This document shows positions 8,289 through 15,985 of a DNA stretch of 16,729 bases, in pieces. The first letter of the stretch is position 1; each line of letters opens with the position of its first letter. Below the pieces are notes generated by a model that worked only from the letters and a program-made list of their open reading frames with translations, was not told the DNA's origin and did no database searches. The position numbers were made by a program, and so were the translations under genes. Source of the DNA: JAKORR01 sp964608495 (GTDB lineage Bacteria; Armatimonadota; Zipacnadia; Zipacnadales; FEN-943); assembly GCA_964608495.1 (NCBI GenBank), contig CAZSOQ010000113.1, forward strand, positions 1 through 16,729, read 5' to 3'.

Positions 8289-10283
8289 TTAGCCGAACCA
8301 GACGCCCCAGCGGAGGAAGGGCCCGCCCAGGACGGACGCGAGAGATCCCCAGATCAGGCCAGCCGTGATGAAATGGCCGAGGGCGAAGCCCAGGAATCCT
8401 GGCAGGGCGCGCAGGTAGGATTGGCTGCCGCCGTAGCGGAGCAGGACGGTCTTGACGATCCAGACGATGAGGAAGGGGGCCCAGACGAGGCTGCCGTAGG
8501 CGCAGGCGACGCCGTACCCGATGGGGTGGAAGGGGAAGCCGAACCAGTAGGAGCGGGCGGCGGACAAAAGGGCGATGAGCAGACCGCCGGCCGAGGTGGC
8601 GATGATGCGGGGGACGTCGGGCGGGCCGGGGAACGCGATGCCGCGGAGGACGTTGGTGTACTCCTGCTGCGCGATGCCCGAGCCCCAGATCCCCCCGCGC
8701 AGGCCGATGCCGCCCTCGTGGTAGTAGGGCTGCAGGTGGAAGATGAGGGCGGAAGCGGCGCCGAAGGCGATGGCGACGAGCATGGTGACCGTGATCTGAC
8801 GCCAGTTGACGCCGGTCTGCCCGCCCAGCCGGATGCCCTCGATCTGGTAGCCGGAGACGGTGGGGAAGTAGCCGCGGGACATGAAGGCGAGCAGCGCGAA
8901 CATCGTGGGCGAGGCGTAGCTGGGGCCCAGGCCCACGACGGGCTTCTGGCCGAGGAAGTTCCACACGACCTTGTGCTGCTGACCGTAGGGGAAAGCCCAG
9001 ACGAGAGGGACGCCGGTCTCGGCGCGGATGCGGGCGTAGACGATGGCGACCATGAGCAGAAGGCCCAGGTAGAGGGCGGCTAGCCACGGCTTGACGCCCG
9101 CGGTCACGAGGAAGGCCATCAGGCCGAATATGCCCGCAAGCACGCCGACCAGGGCCCAGCGGTGGGTGGGACGGCCGTCGGCGGGCGCGGTGCCAAGCCA
9201 GCCGTGCCACGCGCGGGTCAGGGCCCCACGGCCCTTCCAGAGGAGGACGACGGCGATGACCAGATAGGCGCCGATGCCCTGCTCCTGCTCGAAGGGAAGC
9301 CCCGACAGACGGTAGCCGGCCATGCTGAAGCCGAGGGCCTGCAGCTTGTGGAAGACGTAGAAGAACCAGATCGAGAAGGAGAGCTCCGTGGACACGAGAT
9401 AGCCCAGGCCGATCAGCTCGGGGCGGATATGGGCCGTCAGGGGCCGCAGGGCGCGCCAGGGGTAGTCCACGAGCTGCTTGCCCAGGTCAACGTTCATGCC
9501 ACCCGAGGGGCCGCCGAACCACACGCCGCGGACCATGTTGATGGCGTTGAGCACCGCCGCGAGCCCCATGCCGATCCAGGTCGCGGGCGCGCGGAAGAAG
9601 GACACGGTCGTGCCCTGGCTGAGGACCTCGATGGGCAGCCGGACGACGGGGAAGACCAGGCGCTCGTGCTCGATCCACGTCTCGGAGTACAGAAGCATCA
9701 GGCACATCAGCGTCGCCCCGAAGAGAAGGAAGAAGCCCGTCCAGGAGACCACCGGGATCAGCCATGCGTCCCAGGGCACCGTGCCCGCGGGCGAGGATTC
9801 GTAGAGCCAGCGGTGCACGGACAGGTCGGACGGAGCCAGCCATGAGGGGATGTTGGGGGCCAGCTCCGCCAGGGGCGCGGCAGGCGTGGAGAAGTAGGAG
9901 GGCGCGCTGAGGCAGGCGATGAGGAACCGCACGATGCCGCAGCCGAACATCGTGGTGGCAACGGTGACGAAGAGGTAGACGACGACGATCTCGCCGCTCG
10001 AGAGCCGGAAGCGCCGGCAGATGCGGGCGAGGAGGGGGTTGAGGGCAAGGAGCAGGAGCAGGGCGCCCAGGCCGGGTATCGAGGGGACGGCCTCTGTTAT
10101 CTGGCAGGCCAGCGATATGATCTCGGCCTGGCGGACCCAATAGCCGGCGAGCCAGGCGAGAAGCAAGGCCAGGACGAGCATGGCCACGAATCGCACACGC
10201 TCGGCGTCCGGGGCGCCGACTGGTGCGCCGGTTTCGACTTCCTCAAGGCTCGTCTCCTCTGCCATTCGGGGCGATTCCACCAT
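8289..10283 (-). CDS. DUF6785/DUF6784 polytopic membrane protein, possible transporter
   Basis: A 664-residue integral membrane protein with a dozen or so hydrophobic segments. I recognise it as a DUF6785 (N-terminal) plus DUF6784 (C-terminal) protein, a family common in Planctomycetota, Lentisphaerota and Armatimonadota. Typical blocks are 'LALNPLLARICRRFRLSSGE' (79-98), 'SPAGTVPWDAWLIPVVSWTG' (164-183) and 'ETWIEHERLVFPVVRLPIEV' (201-220), with 'LPFEQEQGIGAYLVIAVVLL' further on. The family has no proven function that I know of. The charged 'HERLVFPVVRLP' segment between helices and the overall topology recall oligopeptide-transporter-like carriers; that link is my inference. Two starts are possible, ATG at 10283 (used here) or at 10265, and neither has a clear ribosome site. 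The neighbouring carbohydrate enzymes make uptake of sugars or glycosides a reasonable guess. Confidence 0.88.
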   Translation of the reverse strand: MVESPRMAEETSLEEVETGAPVGAPDAERVRFVAMLVLALLLAWLAGYWVRQAEIISLACQITEAVPSIPGLGALLLLLALNPLLARICRRFRLSSGEIVVVYLFVTVATTMFGCGIVRFLIACLSAPSYFSTPAAPLAELAPNIPSWLAPSDLSVHRWLYESSPAGTVPWDAWLIPVVSWTGFFLLFGATLMCLMLLYSETWIEHERLVFPVVRLPIEVLSQGTTVSFFRAPATWIGMGLAAVLNAINMVRGVWFGGPSGGMNVDLGKQLVDYPWRALRPLTAHIRPELIGLGYLVSTELSFSIWFFYVFHKLQALGFSMAGYRLSGLPFEQEQGIGAYLVIAVVLLWKGRGALTRAWHGWLGTAPADGRPTHRWALVGVLAGIFGLMAFLVTAGVKPWLAALYLGLLLMVAIVYARIRAETGVPLVWAFPYGQQHKVVWNFLGQKPVVGLGPSYASPTMFALLAFMSRGYFPTVSGYQIEGIRLGGQTGVNWRQITVTMLVAIAFGAASALIFHLQPYYHEGGIGLRGGIWGSGIAQQEYTNVLRGIAFPGPPDVPRIIATSAGGLLIALLSAARSYWFGFPFHPIGYGVACAYGSLVWAPFLIVWIVKTVLLRYGGSQSYLRALPGFLGFALGHFITAGLIWGSLASVLGGPFLRWGVWFG

Positions 10284-10349
10284 CGGAAGGGGGCCGGAGT
10301 GCCCGCGTTACTTCGACGCGCGCCCCGAGGGACCTTCACGCCTTAGCCC

Positions 10350-10380
10350 GTCGCCTGGGCTCCCCCGAGGGGCCGGCGAC
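10350..10380 (-). terminator. Composite G+C hairpin after the winged-helix gene
   Basis: Directly after the winged-helix stop codon, GTCGCC (10350-10355) pairs with GGCGAC (10375-10380). Inside this outer stem, GGCTCCCC and GGGGCC form a second stem with one bulge around a CGA loop. The structure sits 10-40 nt past the gene end, where a terminator is expected. There is no following T run, so it is either a weak or Rho-assisted terminator or a 3'-end stabiliser. Confidence 0.35.
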
Positions 10381-10389
10381 CCGGGAGGC

Positions 10390-10674
10390 TCACGCCAGAC
10401 GCCGGATCTCGTCCAGAGCGGCCCAGTAGTCGGCCAGCGCCCGGCGCCCGGCGTCGGTCAGCGAGTACTCCGTATGGGGAATCTTGCCCCGGAAGCTCTT
10501 GCGGATCGCGACGTACCCGGCCTGCTCCAGCTTGGCCATGTGCCAGGACAGGTTGCCCTTCGTCAGACCCAGGGTCGTGCGCAGGAAGTCGAAGTCGGCC
10601 CTCGCCACGCCCGAGAGCACCATCATCGCCCTCAACCGCACCGGCTCGTGTACGTACGGATCGAGCTCGGCCAT
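10390..10674 (-). CDS. Small winged-helix transcriptional regulator (PF13601-like)
   Basis: A 94-residue DNA-binding protein made of one winged-helix domain. It opens 'MAELDPYVHEPVRLRAMMVL' and continues with the helix-turn-helix 'LRTTLGLTKGNLSWHMAKLE' (31-50). The recognition helix is around GNLSWHMAKLEQAG, and the wing is at YVAIRKSFRGKIPHTEYSLT (54-73). This is the pattern of the HTH_34 family (PF13601), usually stand-alone repressors or activators. I see no ligand domain and no metal-binding cysteines. The frame is open further upstream, but the ATG at 10674 is preferred: it has GGGAGGGG before it and starts 5 bp after the stop of the membrane-protein gene, which implies one operon. The palindromes over that operon's promoter (11467-11496) are a likely binding site. 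Confidence 0.9.
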   Translation of the reverse strand: MAELDPYVHEPVRLRAMMVLSGVARADFDFLRTTLGLTKGNLSWHMAKLEQAGYVAIRKSFRGKIPHTEYSLTDAGRRALADYWAALDEIRRLA

Positions 10675-10679
10675 GCGCG

Positions 10680-11428
10680 CTACCCCTCCCCCGCCGGGCG
10701 ACGTGAGGTGTGCGCGGCCCGGGCAGCCAGCGCCCGCAGCCGCCGCAGGGCAAAGCGGCTGTAGACATGCCCGGCCAGAGCGGCGAGCAGGCCGTAGCCG
10801 ACGACAGGCACCAGCATGTTGAGAGCTTCGTAGCCCTTGCCGAACTGGATGGGCGCGCCCCCCAGCACCAGCCCGGCGTGAATGGTGTACAGCACGGGCC
10901 ACAGGAGCATGAAGGGACTGCCCTCGACGCGCTGGGTTAGGCCCGCTATCAACAAGAAGGGCCCGACGTAGAGCAGCGAGACCGGCTGCATCAGCCTCAG
11001 GGGCAGCAGGCCCAGGAAGCCGAGGGCCACATGGATCGTGACGCCGGCCATGAGAAAGGCGGCGGCCCACTTGAGGGCCGGCGCGTGGCAGGTGTCCGGG
11101 CCAAGCGACGCCGATCCCTCCCCGCGGTACAGCCAGGCAGCGATCGCGGGCAGGAGACGATTAGCACCAACCAGGCTGAACCACACCCACCAGGCGGTGA
11201 AGGCCGCTACCGCGATGGCCGAGGCGGCCGCGAGCCAGCCCAGCCCCCCAGGTAGGCGAAAACCACCAGGTAGGACAGGCCCGCGAACACGCCGAAGCCG
11301 AGCAGGAAGGCCACCAGGCCCACGACGACCGGAAGAGTCCGGTTCTGGGCGTAGCGGCGAGCCCACTCCGGCATCTCCTTCAGGGCGTCGAGCTGGTCAG
11401 GATTCAGGTCCTCGGGTTCGCTGGCCAT
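10680..11428 (-). CDS. Polytopic membrane protein split by a -1 frame break at a G6 run
   Basis: Two overlapping reading frames together make one sensible protein. The first (11428-11207) starts at an ATG with AAGGAGAG 7 bp upstream and encodes a 30-residue acidic, then charged, N-terminus and a membrane helix ending LSYLVVFAYL at residue 60. It then degenerates into 'GWAGSRPPRPSR'. The second frame begins to look like protein exactly there, with 'LGWLAAASAIAVAAFTAWWV', and runs to the stop at 10680. The switch falls at 11243-11249, where the coding strand reads CTG GGG GGC TGG. Stepping back one base there gives a 249-residue protein with about six membrane helices and a basic tail. One missing G in the homopolymer, or a real -1 slip on G_GGG_GGC, would explain it. 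The family is not recognised. It is the first gene of the operon with the winged-helix regulator, so it may be what the regulator controls or senses through. Confidence 0.75.
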
Positions 11429-11466
11429 CTTGGCTCTCTCCTTCGCACTCCGACTTCGGCTGTCCG

Positions 11467-11496
11467 GGTTTATGCAAACCAGTTTGTACTACAAAC
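11467..11496. promoter_or_regulatory. Two adjacent operator-like inverted repeats over the -10 box and start site
   Basis: A perfect 15-bp palindrome, GTTTGTA-G-TACAAAC on the minus strand (11482-11496), covers the -10 box. Next to it, GGTTT-4-AAACC (11467-11480) covers the predicted transcription start. Both halves share the core TGGTTTG on the minus strand, so they look like two copies of one operator. The position would block RNA polymerase. The operon's own winged-helix protein (10390-10674) is the obvious candidate to bind here. Confidence 0.6.
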
Positions 11497-11511
11497 CATC
11501 TTGCCTGTCAA
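11483..11511 (-). promoter_or_regulatory. Sigma70-type promoter of the membrane-protein/winged-helix operon
   Basis: On the minus strand a perfect -35 box TTGACA (11511-11506) is followed by 17 bp and TACAAA (11488-11483), a 4-of-6 match to the -10 consensus. Transcription would start near 11476, giving a leader of about 48 nt before the ATG at 11428. The stretch is clearly richer in A+T than its surroundings. It is the best promoter in the window. Confidence 0.7.
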
Positions 11512-11623
11512 GCCCCCCGCGGGCGAGCATCCAGAGTTCTCACGATGGACAGACGGATGGAGAAGGCCATCGCGAAACGAGGAGGCTGGTAGCTCCCGGG
11601 GTTGATGGAGGGGCGGCATGGAT

Positions 11624-11646
11624 GGAGTTGGCTGCAGGCCAACTCC
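11624..11646 (-). terminator. Perfect 9-bp hairpin after the large toroid gene
   Basis: GGAGTTGGC, a 5-nt loop TGCAG, and GCCAACTCC form a perfect stem-loop about 40 nt beyond the stop codon of the minus-strand gene at 11687. It lies between that gene and the promoter of the next operon, where a terminator is expected. No T run follows, so termination strength is uncertain. Confidence 0.4.
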
Positions 11647-11686
11647 GGGCATCCGGCCCGCTCCCTTCCACGCCCGGCTTGGCTTC

Positions 11687-14600
11687 CTACCCTGCGTCTC
11701 CCTCAGGATTCGCGGCCGTCACAAGCGCGAAGGGGTTCCCCGCGATGCTGACGGCCCGAAGGCCTGTGACGCGCCAGGGCTTGCCGTCCACGTCCAGGGC
11801 GGCCCGGGCGCCGTCGGGCAGGGCGCTCGGTAGCGGGACGAGGGCCGCGCGCTCCGCCCAGGCGGGCTGCCAGGGCGTGGTGTTGGCGGCGCGGACCTGA
11901 AGGCTCGCCCCGTCCAGCGAGGAGGATTCGACGGTCAGCAGGCCGTCCAGGACACAGTGCAGGAAGCTGAAGTAGTGGCTCACGGCGTCGCCGCCGCCGA
12001 TACCCGTGGCCTTGATGACCTTCGACGGGCTGTCGCCGCTCCTGTAGTTCAGGCTCTCCAGCCAGCCCGCGGTCGTCGGGGTGGGTGACACAAAGTGGTT
12101 GTCCAGTAGGGACAGGAGCTTCCAGGAGTAAAGGTCATACTCCTCGCGCGTAAGGTACCCCCTGGTCGCGGCGTAGCCGAGCACCATCCAGGTCTCGGGA
12201 AGCGACACAGAGGCGCCGAAGCCCCACTGCCTGCCGCTGCCGTTGTCCTTGTTCGACCAGCGCGACTTCAGGCCCCCGTGCTGGCTGAGCTCGCCGAAGT
12301 AGTCCAGGAAGTCCTGGCGTGTCTGCTCGCGCGGCGCGCCCGTCATCACGGCCAGCTTCATCGCGCCCTCCGCCGCGGGGGTGATGTTGTCGGGCTGCCC
12401 GACCGAGAAGCCCTCCGACTCCCATCGGTCGCCCTTGCCGGCGCTCATGAACTCGTGCGAGAAGTGGTGCCAGACGCACGGCGGGCGCGTCGAGTGGTAG
12501 AAGTCGAGCATGGGCAGGACGTAGGAGCCCCAGACCTTGTCCCTCGGCCAGCGCTCGCTGTCGGGGAGCACCTCCGCCACGGTGAGGTAGGCGGGGTAGC
12601 TGCGGGTCTGGTCGGAGTAGCAGATGGACGAGCCGCCACGGCCCTCGCCCAGGGGCTTCATGGGCACGATGCAGTTGATGAACTCATCGCGGTCGCCGCC
12701 CATGGTGGGGAAGGTCTTGCCGCGGATGGGGTGCTGGTCCATGGTGTCGAGGATCTGCTCGGCGCGCCTGCGGTACTCCTCGTCGCCGGTGAGCTGGTAC
12801 AGGCGCAGGTAGACCGTGCACCAGTAGAAGTTCTGCACGAGCCAGTCCGCCTTCTCGGGCCACCAGCCCTCCGGCTTGCGGTGGTAGGTCCAGTAGATCC
12901 ACTTGCCCGAAGGTTTCTCGCAGCGATGCTCGCGGATCCAGTCCGTGACCTTGCGGATGGCTTCGAGGTACGCGCTGTTGGGGACGTGCCGGTTGAGGGC
13001 GGCCAGGCCCAGGACCGTGTAGGCGACGTGGGGCAGAGTCATGGCATCATCGGTGGACTCGGGGTGCACGGGGAGGTAGCCGTCGGGGTCCTGATGGCCG
13101 ATCACGTAGTCCGCCGCCTGCCGGGCCTTGTCGAGGAAGAGGGGATCGCGGGTCTTCTCGTACAGGGTGACCAGCTCGAGCAGCGGCGGGGCCGTGGTAT
13201 TGCCCTGCGGCTCGCCCCCGAGACCCACGCCGAAGGCGCAGGTTCCCGGGCCGATAAGCTCCCCGCACACCATGCCCGCCCAGGCCGCGGCGCACTGGTA
13301 CAGGCGCGCCACTGGTGGCGAGCGGCGCGGCCGGGCGGTGACGATGAGCGGGTTGACCACGAGGCGCTTGAAGACGGTCTCGGCGTCCTGCGGGGTGCGG
13401 GTGAGGAAGAGGTAGTAGTGGTTGTGCTGGCGCCAGTTCTCGACGGGCGCGTCGGGACGGGCGCGCAGTCCCAGGTGAACGCCGCCGGCATCGGCGAAGC
13501 TCACGAGGTGGTCCATCTCGGCGACGTGCTCGGGGGCGAAGGCCGTCGCATAGCTCTCGGCGCACGCGAGCGTGCCGACCGGCCCCCCAGACACCTTCTG
13601 CAGCGACCGCCAGCGATGGGTCGTGGTCGCCAGAGGCACAATACCGGGGAACCCCGGCGCCCGGTGTACGCGGTCGTAGGCCACCCAGTCGTCGCCCGGC
13701 AGCGATAGGGACGCCATCGCATGGTCGGCGGTCGCCAGCTTCCCTGCCTGAGCGCTGTCCTGGACCTGGATCACTGTCGCCTCGGGCCAGGCGAACACTC
13801 GCAGCAGCCCCAGGCAGGTGAGATCGTTGCCCTGAGCCGAGAGCTTCCCCTCGACGGAGACGACGACCTGGTGGCCGGCTGGGGCCACGGCCGAGAAGTC
13901 CGTGACGCTCGCCGGCTCCCACGTGGCGCCCCCGTCCGTGAAGACCGCCGGGAACCAGCGCCACGTGCCCCCGAGCTCGGGGCCGCCCGCGATCGCCAGA
14001 CGCCGCGCCGCGAAGCCCTCGGCCGTCGCCAGCTCGACGACGTCATCCCCGCCGTACCTGAAGGCGATGCGCCCCTCGCTTCGGGCCAGCGACAGCGGAC
14101 CAGTCGGCCTGACGGGCTCGAGCCCCGACCCGAGGCGGTAGTAGACCCTCGGGCCGTGCAGCTCACGCTCCCAGAGGCTGTCGCGAACGGTTATCCCGAT
14201 GAAGCCGTCCCACTCGCCCGGTGGCTCCGAGCCGGCCCGCGGCTCCGAGCCGGCCGGCGGCTCTCCGGCGGCCTGCGGGCAGGGGAACACCAGCTCGTCG
14301 AACCAGTCGAGCACGCCGGGATTCTCCGGCGGGACCTGGCCCCAGCGGTTGAGCTCCAGAACCTGCACCGGGTACTCGCGCCACGCGCCTCCCGCGTAGG
14401 CAAAGCACGACAGGGCCTGGATCGAGGCAAGCTCGACCCCCTCCGGCAGGCCGGGCTCGAGGAACTCGGCGCGACGGGCGATGATCTCGCCGCCCCGCTG
14501 CCAGGCCGCGGAAGTGGACAGGTCCTCGCTGAGGGGGCGCTTCCACTCGACGGGAGCGATGAGGCGTTCGTCACCCTCTCCCCGCACCTCCAACTGCCCC

Positions 14601-15085
14601 AGGGCGGCGTAGAGAGTCCGGTCGTCGTTGGGCGATGCCCCGTGGCGCTGCGCCACCTCGCCCTTGAGCACGACCCACCGGCGATCACCCACGGCGTCGG
14701 CGGGCAGCAGCACCTCGTAGGTGTCATCGGCCCGGAAGCCGAAGTCGCCCACGGTGCTCCCATCGAGGCTGAAGGTGAGGCGCTGGCCGTCCCCCGGGGC
14801 GATGCGAGCCGTCACGATCACCGTGTTGTCCACGCCGGGGAACACCGGCAGTCGGATCACGAAGGGCGATTTGGCCCACCGGAACCGGCCCTCGAAGACG
14901 CTGCCGTTGCCCGGGTAGGGCCCTTCGCAACCGTAGAACCCATCAACGACGAAGTACGCGTCCGACGGGTCGCCGATATCAATGGCCATAGTCCCTGCCA
15001 GAACGTGACAGTGCCCCAGGCCCGCGAGAACGGCGGCGGCGAGCAATCGCCCGCAAGTGGCCCAAGGCCGGCTTCGGGATGGCAC
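11687..15085 (-). CDS. Large secreted protein with alpha/alpha-toroid domain, putative glycan-active enzyme
   Basis: A 1132-residue exported protein. The start is the GTG at 15085, with GGGGAG 7 bp upstream. It is followed at once by a signal peptide: a basic start VPSRSRPWATCGR, then LLAAAVLAGLGHCHVLA with cleavage near residue 30. The frame is open 166 codons further upstream, but that part is Arg/Pro/Gly-rich and has no signal peptide. Residues 35-180 look like a beta-sandwich module (FVIRLPVFPGVDNTVIVTAR, LTFSLDGSTVGDFGF). A Gly-Ser-Glu-Pro linker lies near 276-290, followed by more beta structure. From about 595 to 1050 the sequence is all-helical, with the WTYHR, 'WLVQNFYWCTVYLRLYQLTG' and 'YADQT'-like blocks usual in six-hairpin (alpha/alpha) toroids of glycoside hydrolases and polysaccharide lyases. 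A short beta tail ends the protein. I cannot place it in a numbered family or name catalytic residues. Neighbouring sulfatase and fucosidase genes support a role in polysaccharide breakdown. Confidence 0.82.
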   Translation of the reverse strand: MPSRSRPWATCGRLLAAAVLAGLGHCHVLAGTMAIDIGDPSDAYFVVDGFYGCEGPYPGNGSVFEGRFRWAKSPFVIRLPVFPGVDNTVIVTARIAPGDGQRLTFSLDGSTVGDFGFRADDTYEVLLPADAVGDRRWVVLKGEVAQRHGASPNDDRTLYAALGQLEVRGEGDERLIAPVEWKRPLSEDLSTSAAWQRGGEIIARRAEFLEPGLPEGVELASIQALSCFAYAGGAWREYPVQVLELNRWGQVPPENPGVLDWFDELVFPCPQAAGEPPAGSEPRAGSEPPGEWDGFIGITVRDSLWERELHGPRVYYRLGSGLEPVRPTGPLSLARSEGRIAFRYGGDDVVELATAEGFAARRLAIAGGPELGGTWRWFPAVFTDGGATWEPASVTDFSAVAPAGHQVVVSVEGKLSAQGNDLTCLGLLRVFAWPEATVIQVQDSAQAGKLATADHAMASLSLPGDDWVAYDRVHRAPGFPGIVPLATTTHRWRSLQKVSGGPVGTLACAESYATAFAPEHVAEMDHLVSFADAGGVHLGLRARPDAPVENWRQHNHYYLFLTRTPQDAETVFKRLVVNPLIVTARPRRSPPVARLYQCAAAWAGMVCGELIGPGTCAFGVGLGGEPQGNTTAPPLLELVTLYEKTRDPLFLDKARQAADYVIGHQDPDGYLPVHPESTDDAMTLPHVAYTVLGLAALNRHVPNSAYLEAIRKVTDWIREHRCEKPSGKWIYWTYHRKPEGWWPEKADWLVQNFYWCTVYLRLYQLTGDEEYRRRAEQILDTMDQHPIRGKTFPTMGGDRDEFINCIVPMKPLGEGRGGSSICYSDQTRSYPAYLTVAEVLPDSERWPRDKVWGSYVLPMLDFYHSTRPPCVWHHFSHEFMSAGKGDRWESEGFSVGQPDNITPAAEGAMKLAVMTGAPREQTRQDFLDYFGELSQHGGLKSRWSNKDNGSGRQWGFGASVSLPETWMVLGYAATRGYLTREEYDLYSWKLLSLLDNHFVSPTPTTAGWLESLNYRSGDSPSKVIKATGIGGGDAVSHYFSFLHCVLDGLLTVESSSLDGASLQVRAANTTPWQPAWAERAALVPLPSALPDGARAALDVDGKPWRVTGLRAVSIAGNPFALVTAANPEGDAG
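14223..14276. repeat. 18-bp tandem repeat inside the toroid-protein gene
   Basis: Two near-identical 18-bp units (GGCTCCGAGCCGGCCCGC at 14223-14240 and its one-base variant at 14241-14258) are followed by a decayed third copy at 14259-14276. They are in frame and encode a repeated Gly-Ser-Glu-Pro linker (AGSEPRAGSEP) between two beta-rich parts of the secreted protein. Expansion by slippage is likely. Confidence 0.7.
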
Positions 15086-15784
15086 GGGAGCACTCCCCCC
15101 CTCGGTACGGGCCTTCCGGGCGCGAGGCGGCGGACCCCCCCGGACGGTCCCGTGGGATGGCGCGCCCACGATACCGGGCGCCAGGTCCCAGGGCAAGCAG
15201 TCGCCACCATGGCCGTAGGCCCGGTCTCGGGCCTCGCGAGGCCGGGCGCTCACCGCCGCGGAACGACGCGACCGCCGCCAGCTCGCGGGTGTCGGTGAAG
15301 ACGGCGTTGCTGCTGCGTGTCGGGTCGCCCTCAATGCCCGGAGGCGGGTGGCCACGACCGGGAACCCAGTGGCACACAAAGCGTCTCTAAGCGTACAATA
15401 GTCGCGGCGTAGGTCTTGGTGAGGGCAGCGAAAGATGCGGCAGGCGAGCTGGGAGTGCGTGCTTCCGCTGCGGGTGCGGTTCTCGATGGCCAGGCACTCA
15501 GTGTCCGGCCAAGGGGGGGTGGGGCGCGCTCGCCAGACCCCTATCGGCTCCCTCATCTCTGACCCACGCAGCCCCACGGCCACCTGGCTCGGGCGGCAAC
15601 GGACCTCAGCCGGGAAGACGCTCCCGATCCTCTTGACACAGGGACTCTCCTCGAAGGCATGCCCGTGCCCGATGGGCGACTCCGGGACGCTCTCCGCCCA
15701 CCCGCACGCGGCTACCGGGGCGATCCTCGGCGCGGCTTTTCACCCTCCCCGACCGCGACTCGCGACAGCGAAGCAGCGCCGCCG

Positions 15785-15798
15785 GTCCGGCGCCGGAC
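15785..15798. repeat. Perfect 14-bp palindrome GTCCGGCGCCGGAC
   Basis: An uninterrupted self-complementary sequence in the gene-poor region, about 190 bp before the HEAT-repeat gene. It could be a protein-binding site, but in DNA this rich in G+C such palindromes also arise by chance, so the functional claim is weak. Confidence 0.35.
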
Positions 15799-15909
15799 GG
15801 CCAAACCACCAGCCGGCGCGGAGCTCACAGCAGGCGTCAGTCAGGCTGCGAGCCGGGCCCAGCGGGGCTGCGGTGAGCCCCCTCGGCCCCGGCAGACACC
15901 ACGGCCGCT

Positions 15910-15933
15910 CCGGGAGGCGGCAAGGCCTCCCGG
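15910..15933 (+). repeat. 9-bp G+C stem-loop in the leader of the HEAT-repeat gene
   Basis: CCGGGAGGC, a 6-nt loop GGCAAG, and GCCTCCCGG form a perfect, very stable hairpin. It ends about 50 nt before the GTG start and 37 nt before the ribosome site of the HEAT-repeat gene, and could act in its mRNA leader or end upstream transcripts. No T run follows. Confidence 0.4.
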
Positions 15934-15985
15934 GCAGGGACAGGCGGGGTCCAGGGCAGGAAGCAAGCCGAAGGAGGGATGGCCG

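Larger units (their letters stand above)
15086..15985. other. 900-bp stretch without a recognisable gene
   Basis: This region separates the divergently transcribed toroid-protein and HEAT-repeat genes. Long open frames exist on both strands, as expected at this G+C content, but their translations are Arg/Pro/Gly/Ser-rich with no family motif. One patch (15369-15405) is richer in A+T and holds TACAAT at 15394-15399 on the plus strand, without a good -35 box. TTGACA occurs at 15633-15638 without a -10 partner. Two palindromes are listed separately. It probably holds the promoters of both flanking genes, which I cannot place with confidence. Confidence 0.5.

Noticed and set aside
11544..11591. 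15-codon plus-strand reading frame MDRRMEKAIAKRGGW
   Set aside because: It has no ribosome site and is not protein-like beyond its length. It sits in the spacer between two minus-strand transcription units.
12278..13708. Plus-strand open frame of 476 codons inside the toroid gene
   Set aside because: It is antisense to a gene with signal peptide and domain structure. Its translation is low-complexity and matches nothing.
15394..15399. TACAAT as a plus-strand promoter
   Set aside because: At 16-18 bp upstream no sequence resembles a -35 box, and no convincing gene starts within 500 bp.
15086..15583. N-terminal extension of the toroid protein by 166 codons
   Set aside because: A GTG at 15085 with a ribosome site gives a clean signal peptide, while the extension is not protein-like.
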